Source: an uncultured Prevotella sp.
GTDB lineage: Bacteria; Bacteroidota; Bacteroidia; Bacteroidales; Bacteroidaceae
Reading direction: 5' to 3'
DNA length: 9,544 bases
Assembly: GCA_905211345.1 (NCBI GenBank)
Contig: CAJMAO010000063.1
Coordinates: forward strand, 1 to 9,544
The first letter of the stretch is position 1, and the number at the start of each line of letters is the position of its first letter. The notes below the pieces were generated by a model, which saw only the letters and a list, made by a program, of their open reading frames with translations, was not told where the DNA came from and made no database searches. Positions 1 through 4,695 of the stretch are shown here, in pieces. The position numbers and the translations under genes were made by a program.

Positions 1-78
1 TACTGCAACTTCCGCTTTTTTATTTCAACACATACACCTGAACTGCGGATGAACCCCTTTTGCAAAACGGAATGTTCT
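1..78. other. Left-edge spacer downstream of ftsW, no gene seen
   Basis: This stretch follows the ftsW stop codon on the minus strand. No open reading frame with a credible start is visible in it, and no strong hairpin followed by a T-tract. In related clusters murG follows ftsW, so this is probably the spacer before a murG that starts outside the window; that is an inference from gene order only. It contains a TTTTGCAAAA palindrome at about 58-67, similar in wording to the GCAAAAGG units in the murE-mraY gap, but too short to assign to that family. Confidence 0.5.
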
Positions 79-1365
79 TTACTCCTGGACGTAAGGCAAC
101 GGCTGGCCGCTCAACGGGGTGTCGGCTTCGTCTTTTTTCTTGGCCGAATAGCTGACGCTTAGTATCACTCCGATGTACACACAGTTGATAATCGTCGACG
201 TTCCGCCCTTGCTTATCAGCGGCAAAGGCTGTCCCGTGACGGGCACGAGACCTACGGCCACGGCCATGTTGAACAGCGCCTGAATGACAAGCAGCAGCGC
301 GAAGCCCATTATAAGCAGCGCAGGAAACGTATTGGCGCAACGGTTTGCGATAGTGGCCGTGCGGAACAGCAGGAAGATATACAGCATACAGACGAACGCC
401 GCGCCGAAAATGCCCATTTCTTCGATGATTATCGCATAGATGAAATCAGAAAAAGCCTGCGACAGGAAGTCGCGCTCGACGGAGTTGCCCGGACCCTTCC
501 CTATCAGGTTTGACGAGGCGATGGCTATATTGGCGTGACCCGTCTGGGCGTCGCGGCCGTTGATGTCGTACTCCTGAGGCGGCACATAATCGTTGGCAAG
601 GAAATTGTCTATACGCGCTTTCCACGTGTCGAAACGGTGGAAAACCTTCTCTATGCCGCTTTCCTCCTTCTCCTCCACCTGCTGCACCATTACCTGATTG
701 CCTTGCCCGGCGGCCTCCCTCTCCTTGTCATGGCCGAACACCATTACCATCGTTACCACCAAGGCAAGCCCCAGCATGACGACACCTAGCAGGCGTCCCA
801 GCTGCACCTTGGGCACCTTGCCGATAAACATCATGAGGAAAATGACCGTGCAAAGCAGCACTGCGGTAGACAAATTCTCAAGCATTATGAAGAAAACCAT
901 AGGTATGGTTATGCCCAGAATATATTTAAACGCGCGCTTGTCGGCACCCGTCGGGGTCTGCATCGCGCTGAGGATCTGCGCCGTGGCGAGTATCAAAGCT
1001 CCCTTGGCAAGCTCTGACGGCTGGAACTGTATGCCTAAAAAATCAATCCAACGCTGCGAGCCGTTGGTGCTCTCGCCGACGCAAAGCACGATGATAAGCA
1101 GCAGGAACGACAGTAACAAGGCAAACGGAGTGACTATCTTGAAGTAGCGGCACTTTATGTTCATCGTACAAATCACCACCACCACGCCCACGGCCAGCAG
1201 CGCGCAGTGCTTCAAGACGGGGCCGAGATAGTTGCCTGTCTTGAACGAAAGGTTGCTCGACGCGCTGAAAACCTCGATTATACTGATGACGCAAAGGAAG
1301 AAAAACACCGTCCAAATGACCGCGTCGCCCTTGAATTTGCCTTCTGTTGTCTTGTCTTTTAACAT
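79..1365 (-). CDS. ftsW: FtsW, septal peptidoglycan glycosyltransferase (SEDS family)
   Basis: A 428-residue polytopic membrane protein of the SEDS family, which polymerises lipid II into glycan strands at the septum with the transpeptidase FtsI. About ten hydrophobic segments are visible. Diagnostic motifs are GSQRWIDFLGIQFQPSELAK near residues 102-121, the SDFIYAIIIEEMG segment whose Asp (about 307) aligns with the catalytic Asp of SEDS enzymes, and PLPLISKGGTS near 380-390. A hydrophilic stretch of about 60 residues rich in Glu and Gln (about 211-270) lies in the large loop expected to face the periplasm. I chose the ATG at 1365; a TTG directly before it in frame is the only alternative nearby. 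No Shine-Dalgarno sequence is visible, as is usual in Bacteroidota. The gene follows murD after a repeat-filled gap, and murG probably comes next. Function is assigned from motifs and context. Confidence 0.96.
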   Translation of the reverse strand: MLKDKTTEGKFKGDAVIWTVFFFLCVISIIEVFSASSNLSFKTGNYLGPVLKHCALLAVGVVVVICTMNIKCRYFKIVTPFALLLSFLLLIIVLCVGESTNGSQRWIDFLGIQFQPSELAKGALILATAQILSAMQTPTGADKRAFKYILGITIPMVFFIMLENLSTAVLLCTVIFLMMFIGKVPKVQLGRLLGVVMLGLALVVTMVMVFGHDKEREAAGQGNQVMVQQVEEKEESGIEKVFHRFDTWKARIDNFLANDYVPPQEYDINGRDAQTGHANIAIASSNLIGKGPGNSVERDFLSQAFSDFIYAIIIEEMGIFGAAFVCMLYIFLLFRTATIANRCANTFPALLIMGFALLLVIQALFNMAVAVGLVPVTGQPLPLISKGGTSTIINCVYIGVILSVSYSAKKKDEADTPLSGQPLPYVQE

Positions 1366-1371
1366 CAAGAA

Positions 1372-1509
1372 AATTAAGAATTATAAGTTAAGAATTAAGA
1401 AAATATGCCTTGGTGAATTAAATGTTAAGAGTTAATAATTAAGAAATAACGCCTTCGCTTCAAAACAGCAAGCCATATTTTCTTAACTCTTAAATCTTAA
1501 CTCTTAATT
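1372..1509. repeat. A/T-rich 40-bp imperfect inverted repeat filling the murD-ftsW gap
   Basis: The arms are 1372-1411 and 1470-1509; by hand alignment 34 of 40 positions are complementary. The inner 24 bp of each arm (1388-1411 and 1470-1493) match at 22 of 24. Arms are built from TTAAGA-like words and end in an AAGAAAATATGCCTT / AAGCCATATTTTCTT pair next to the 58-bp spacer (1412-1469). The spacer itself has further TTAAGAGTTAA copies. The element occupies nearly the whole gap and touches neither coding region. On a murD-ftsW transcript it could fold into a long hairpin. No transposase or target duplication is visible. Whether it is a dispersed element cannot be told from one copy. Confidence 0.8.
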
Positions 1510-1511
1510 AC

Positions 1512-2843
1512 CTAAAGCGCCCTTACGAGCGCCTTGAACTGTTCGCCGCGGTCTTCCATGTTCTTGAACAGGTCGAAGCTGGCGCAGCAGGGGCTGAGAA
1601 GAACCGTATCGCCGGGGCGGGCCATTTCGTAGCAGGCGGCCACGCAGTCTTTCATCGAATGTGTGTCGCGCACGGGTATGCCCATTCCGTCGAAGAAACC
1701 GTGCAGCTTCGTGTTGTCGGCCCCTAAGTAAACAAGACCCACGCACTTCTCCTTGACAAGGTCTTTTATTGCGTTGTAATCATTGCCCTTGTCCTTTCCG
1801 CCGAGTATTAAGACCACCGGAGTCTTCATGCTTTCAAGCGCATACCAGCACGCGTCGACGTTAGTAGCCTTGGAGTCGTTGACGTATTGCACGCCGGCAA
1901 CCTTGGTAACTTTCTCCAACCGGTGCTCCACGCCGGGGAAATCACTAAGGCTCTTGCGTATGAATTCCTTCTTGATACCGGCCACGTCAGAGGCTATTCC
2001 GGCCGCGAGAGAGTTGTATATGTTATGCTTTCCGGTAAGACTCAGTTCCTCTTGTTCCATGTTGAACGGCGTAGGTTTCTCTATCTTGTACTGTCCCTCC
2101 TCAATGTAGCCTATCGAGCCAACCTCCTTCAGTTCGGAGAAAGGATACTGTATGGCCTTTATGTCATACTTTTTCAGCTCGCGGCGGATTACCGGGTCGT
2201 CGTTCCAATAGATGAAGGCGTCGTCCACCGTCTGGTTCTGCAGGATACGCATCTTGGCGTCCACGTAGTTCTGCATGCAGTTATCGTAGCGGTCCAGATG
2301 GTCGGGCGTTATGTTAAGAAGTATCGCGATGTTGGCGCGGAAGTCGTACATGTTGTCAAGTTGGAAAGAACTAAGCTCTATGACGTAGTATTCATGCGGC
2401 TCCTCGGCCACCTGCAGAGCTAGCGAGTTGCCTATGTTGCCAGCCAGTCCGACATCGTAGCCGGCGCTCTTGAATATGTGGTAAATGAGCGAAGTGGTCG
2501 TAGTCTTGCCGTTACTGCCCGTTATGCATATCATCTTAGAGTGAGTATAACGCCCGGCAAACTCTATTTCGCTGATTATGCGGATGCCTTTCTCCACGCA
2601 TTTCCTTACCATAGGCGCGTCGTTGGGTATGCCGGGGCTTTTTATGATCTCGTCGGCGTTAAGGATCTTATCTTCTGAATGATGCCCGTCCTCCCACGCT
2701 ATGCCGTGCGAGTCGAGAAGTTTCTTATATTTGTCTTTTATTTCCGACATATCGGAAACAAACACGTCGAAGCCTTCTTTCTTTGCCAATACGGCAGCTC
2801 CTGCGCCGCTTTCTCCTGCTCCAAGTATTACAATGCGTTTCAT
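1512..2843 (-). CDS. murD: MurD, UDP-N-acetylmuramoyl-L-alanine:D-glutamate ligase
   Basis: A 443-residue cytoplasmic Mur ligase that adds D-glutamate to UDP-MurNAc-L-alanine with ATP. The N-terminal Rossmann-like domain opens with KRIVILGAGESG, which binds the UDP sugar. The ATP-binding loop GSNGKTTTT is at residues 109-117. K197 in YVDAK is the position of the carbamylated lysine of Mur ligases, and NDSKATN is at 322-328. The C-terminal domain ends with the MurD-typical LSPCCASFDLFKNMEDRG at about 416-433. Length matches the family. I chose the ATG at 2843 because the protein then begins at the conserved MKRIVILGAG. The frame stays open upstream to a TTG at 2927, but the added residues are a translation of the palindromic repeat in the gap and are not MurD-like. 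It lies between mraY and ftsW, separated from both by repeats. Confidence 0.97.
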   Translation of the reverse strand: MKRIVILGAGESGAGAAVLAKKEGFDVFVSDMSEIKDKYKKLLDSHGIAWEDGHHSEDKILNADEIIKSPGIPNDAPMVRKCVEKGIRIISEIEFAGRYTHSKMICITGSNGKTTTTSLIYHIFKSAGYDVGLAGNIGNSLALQVAEEPHEYYVIELSSFQLDNMYDFRANIAILLNITPDHLDRYDNCMQNYVDAKMRILQNQTVDDAFIYWNDDPVIRRELKKYDIKAIQYPFSELKEVGSIGYIEEGQYKIEKPTPFNMEQEELSLTGKHNIYNSLAAGIASDVAGIKKEFIRKSLSDFPGVEHRLEKVTKVAGVQYVNDSKATNVDACWYALESMKTPVVLILGGKDKGNDYNAIKDLVKEKCVGLVYLGADNTKLHGFFDGMGIPVRDTHSMKDCVAACYEMARPGDTVLLSPCCASFDLFKNMEDRGEQFKALVRAL

Positions 2844-2858
2844 GTTGTCTGTGTTAAG

Positions 2859-2957
2859 CCCCCTCCCTGCCTCCCCGAGGGGAGGGGCAAAGTTTCTTTT
2901 GTTGCTGTTCTTTCTTCGTTTGGGCAAGCTCCTCCCCTCGGGGAAGCCGGGAGGGGG
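2859..2957. repeat. G/C-rich 30-bp inverted repeat in the mraY-murD gap
   Basis: The arms are 2859-2888 and 2928-2957, with a 39-bp spacer. By hand alignment 27 of 30 positions are complementary. Each arm itself contains a small foldback (CTCCCC GA GGGGAG in the left arm, CTCCCC TC GGGGAA in the right), so the RNA could form either one long stem or two small hairpins. The element takes up most of the 123-bp gap. Its wording (PPLGEAGRG when translated) resembles short dispersed palindromes common between genes of Bacteroidales; that resemblance is from memory and was not searched. There is no T-tract after the stem in either direction, so it is not a classical terminator. Confidence 0.85.
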
Positions 2958-2966
2958 ATTCTTCTT

Positions 2967-4238
2967 TTATCTTATCTTCAATGTTATTATTGTCAGGGCC
3001 GCGAGGATTATGGTGACAATCCAGAAACGGATGGTTATCTTCGACTCGTGTATAGCCCCTTTTGGTTTCTTGAACAGATACTTAATTTCAGGGTCGAGCT
3101 GCTCCTGCTGGGTGCGGAACGTGTCGTGCAGGGGGGCGCGCTTGAACATGCGCTGCTTCACTCCACGGCGCGTTCCAGCCTTGGCGTACCACACTTGCAT
3201 GATGACGCTGAGGCTCTCGACAAAGAATATACCGCACAAGATGGGCAGCATAAGCTCCTTATGGATGATTATTGCGCACACTGCTATTATGCCGCCGATA
3301 GTCAGCGAGCCGGTGTCTCCCATGAAGATTTGCGCCGGATACGCGTTGTACCACAGGAAACCGATGAGGGCGCCGATGAACGCGCACATGAACACCACAA
3401 GCTCCTGCGACCCCGGAATGTACATAATGTTAAGGTAAGCGGCGTATTCTATGTGGCTCGACACGTAGGCGAAGATGCCCAGCGCGACGCCTATTATGGC
3501 CGAGTTGCCGGCGCACATGCCGTCCATTCCGTCGTTAAGGTTGGCGCCGTTTGACACAGCCGTGACAACGAATATCGTCATTATGACGAACAGCACCCAG
3601 CCGGCGGCGGTCTTATACTTGCCGCAGAAGTTCATCAGGTTGGCGTAATCGAGGTTGTGGCCCTTGACGAATGGGATGGTTGTCTTGAGCGACTTGCGGG
3701 CCTCCGGCCTGTGTTTCACCACCATTTCCTGACCGTCCTGTTTCTCTATGGCAAGGTTTTCGTTGATTTTTGCGTCCGGACTATACCATAACACCAGGCC
3801 GACAATCAGGCCGATGGTGATTTGACCCACAATCTTAAAGCGGCCGGGCAGTCCCTCCTTGTTGCGCCTGAATATCTTGATATAATCGTCGAGGCCGCCC
3901 AGAAAGCCGAGCCATACGGTAGTGACGATCATCAGTATGAGATAGATATTGCGCATACGGCCCAGCAATAACACCGGCACGAGTATGGCGACGATGATGA
4001 TTACGCCGCCCATCGACGGCACTCCGATTTTCTTTACGCCGAAAGGGTCTATCTTGGCGTCGCGCTGCGTCTCGGTGATTTGTTTCCCCTTCAGGTACTT
4101 GATGAACTTCTCGCCGAACCAAGCCGAGATGACCAACGCCAGTATCAGTGCCAGCAGAGACCTGAACGAGATGTATCCCCACATGTGGGCGCCCGGTATG
4201 CCGAACTGCTCCAAGAAACGGAATAGATAGTATAACAT
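2967..4238 (-). CDS. mraY: MraY, phospho-N-acetylmuramoyl-pentapeptide transferase
   Basis: A 423-residue integral membrane enzyme that transfers phospho-MurNAc-pentapeptide from UDP to undecaprenyl phosphate, giving lipid I. Motifs in order: PSMGG near 74-78, the Asp pair of LGGLDDYIK at 117-118, NLNDGMDG at 233-240, FMGDTGS at 305-311, and the C-terminal cytoplasmic motif RAPLHDTFR at 367-375, which corresponds to the HHH motif of other MraY proteins but reads H-D-T. About ten hydrophobic helices are visible. The protein is some 60 residues longer than the E. coli enzyme; much of the excess is a hydrophilic loop at about 152-212 between two membrane helices, which I believe is usual in Bacteroidota. 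The ATG at 4238 is preceded by AACTCC repeats and no Shine-Dalgarno sequence. murF, which sits upstream of mraY in E. coli, is absent here. Confidence 0.97.
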   Translation of the reverse strand: MLYYLFRFLEQFGIPGAHMWGYISFRSLLALILALVISAWFGEKFIKYLKGKQITETQRDAKIDPFGVKKIGVPSMGGVIIIVAILVPVLLLGRMRNIYLILMIVTTVWLGFLGGLDDYIKIFRRNKEGLPGRFKIVGQITIGLIVGLVLWYSPDAKINENLAIEKQDGQEMVVKHRPEARKSLKTTIPFVKGHNLDYANLMNFCGKYKTAAGWVLFVIMTIFVVTAVSNGANLNDGMDGMCAGNSAIIGVALGIFAYVSSHIEYAAYLNIMYIPGSQELVVFMCAFIGALIGFLWYNAYPAQIFMGDTGSLTIGGIIAVCAIIIHKELMLPILCGIFFVESLSVIMQVWYAKAGTRRGVKQRMFKRAPLHDTFRTQQEQLDPEIKYLFKKPKGAIHESKITIRFWIVTIILAALTIITLKIR

Positions 4239-4247
4239 AATCTTTTT

Positions 4248-4330
4248 AGGAGTTAAAGGAGTTCTTTTTTAGGAGTTAGAGGAGTTAAAGGAGTTATCGC
4301 TCGCTGCACTCGCTAAGGAGTTAAAGGACA
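4248..4330. repeat. Interrupted 9-bp tandem repeat (AGGAGTTAA on the plus strand)
   Basis: Units on the plus strand are AGGAGTTAA at 4248, AGGAGTT at 4257, AGGAGTTAG at 4271, AGGAGTTAA at 4280, AGGAGTTAT at 4289, and AGGAGTTAA at 4316 followed by a partial AGGAC. A T-run breaks the array at 4264-4270, and an 18-bp insert (CGCTCGCTGCACTCGCTA) breaks it at 4298-4315. Read in the direction of mraY transcription the units are TTAACTCCT, and the last one ends 9 bp before the mraY start codon, so the array would form the end of the mraY leader RNA. Confidence 0.85.
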
Positions 4331-4391
4331 AATGCCTTGCCGTTTGCGCTGTTTTTAATTTTTACTTGTTAATATTTAATTTTCCAATTTG

Positions 4392-4479
4392 CGGTCTTTC
4401 GCCTTGTAAAAGGCGGCCTTTTGGCGGCTGAAAGACGGCCTTTTGCAGTGCGATTTGCGGCCTTTTGCAAAGGTACTGA
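4392..4479. repeat. 22-bp tandem repeat, four units
   Basis: The 10-mer CGGCCTTTTG occurs exactly at 4414, 4436 and 4458, and a diverged copy (CGGTCTTTCG, 8 of 10) lies at 4392, giving a strict 22-bp period over four units. The remaining 12 bp of each unit are variable. In the mraY direction the core reads CAAAAGGCCG. The highest-coordinate unit overlaps the predicted promoter's -7 element, so the other three would lie in the start of the transcript. Small foldbacks such as GCCTT-GTAA-AAGGC at 4401-4414 are possible. The units adjoin without unique spacers, so this is not a CRISPR array. Confidence 0.85.
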
Positions 4480-4496
4480 TAATCAGCGGATTGCAA
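4468..4496 (-). promoter_or_regulatory. Predicted Bacteroidota-type promoter toward mraY
   Basis: On the minus strand TTG (4496-4494) is followed after 18 bp by TACCTTTG (4475-4468). This fits the Bacteroidota primary-sigma consensus of a TTTG-like -33 element and TAnnTTTG at -7, usually about 19-21 bp apart when measured from TTTG. The -7 element matches at all six fixed positions. The predicted start would be near 4460, leaving a leader of roughly 220 bases before mraY. It lies in the only long gene-free stretch of the window and points the right way. A chance match is possible, and no expression data are available. Confidence 0.55.
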
Positions 4497-4517
4497 GGCT
4501 GCCTGTATTGCCGTTTT

Positions 4518-4598
4518 TATTTGGCGTATTTGGCTCATTTTTCTTATTGGGCTTATAGGCCCGATGGGCCTGATAAGCCTAATTAGCCGTATGCGCCC
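4518..4598. repeat. Degenerate 9-bp tandem repeat, nine units
   Basis: Nine consecutive 9-mers run without a break. On the plus strand they are TATTTGGCG, TATTTGGCT, CATTTTTCT, TATTGGGCT, TATAGGCCC, GATGGGCCT, GATAAGCCT, AATTAGCCG and TATGCGCCC. The shared pattern is roughly TATnnGCCT. On the minus strand the period of three codons gives a repeating x-Ile-x peptide, which explains the open frame there; I take that frame as spurious. The array lies upstream of the predicted mraY promoter and downstream of murE. Confidence 0.8.
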
Positions 4599-4621
4599 CC
4601 TGCCGCAAAAGCAATCCAAGC

Positions 4622-4640
4622 TCCCTCCCTTCGGGAGGGG
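4622..4640. repeat. G/C-rich hairpin downstream of murE
   Basis: CCCTCCC (4623-4629) and GGGAGGG (4633-4639) form a perfect 7-bp stem with a 3-base loop, extendable by a T-G pair. It is followed on the plus strand by a G-rich tail (TGGGGTGGG). In the direction of murE transcription it lies about 55 bp past the stop codon. A T-tract after the stem is not obvious, so I list it as a palindromic repeat, possibly an RNA-stabilising or weak terminator hairpin. Its wording resembles the arms of the inverted repeat at 2859-2957. Confidence 0.6.
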
Positions 4641-4695
4641 TGGGGTGGGTGTCAGGGTGTTTGTAGCCGGATGTCAGGCAGCTTGCGGTTGGCTA

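Larger units (their letters stand above)
4239..4695. other. 457-bp intergenic gap between murE and mraY, no gene, repeat mosaic
   Basis: No credible coding region is present. The longest frame on the minus strand (4362-4619, 85 codons) translates the repeats, giving the low-complexity peptide RIRLIRLIRPIGPISPIR, and matches no protein I recognise. From the murE end to the mraY end the gap holds a G/C hairpin, a 9-bp tandem array, a predicted promoter, a 22-bp tandem array, an A/T-rich stretch (about 4350-4390) and a second 9-bp array. E. coli has murF in this place; I see no remnant of it. Confidence 0.85.

Noticed and set aside
1372..1509. Insertion sequence remnant
   Set aside because: There is an inverted repeat but no transposase fragment and no visible target-site duplication, so it is listed only as a repeat.
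2679..3554. 291-codon open frame on the plus strand
   Set aside because: It is antisense to the end of mraY and the start of murD, and includes a translation of the palindromic repeat. No recognisable domain is present.
4392..4479. Possible CRISPR array
   Set aside because: The repeat core is only 10 bp, the period is 22 bp with no room for spacers of normal size, and no cas gene is nearby.
4362..4619. 85-codon minus-strand frame in the murE-mraY gap, a possible small gene in the murF position
   Set aside because: Its sequence is explained by the 9-bp and 22-bp tandem repeats, it spans the predicted promoter, and it has no similarity to MurF or another protein I know.
4622..4640. Rho-independent terminator for murE
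   Set aside because: The stem is good but no T-tract follows it in the murE direction; kept only as a hairpin repeat.
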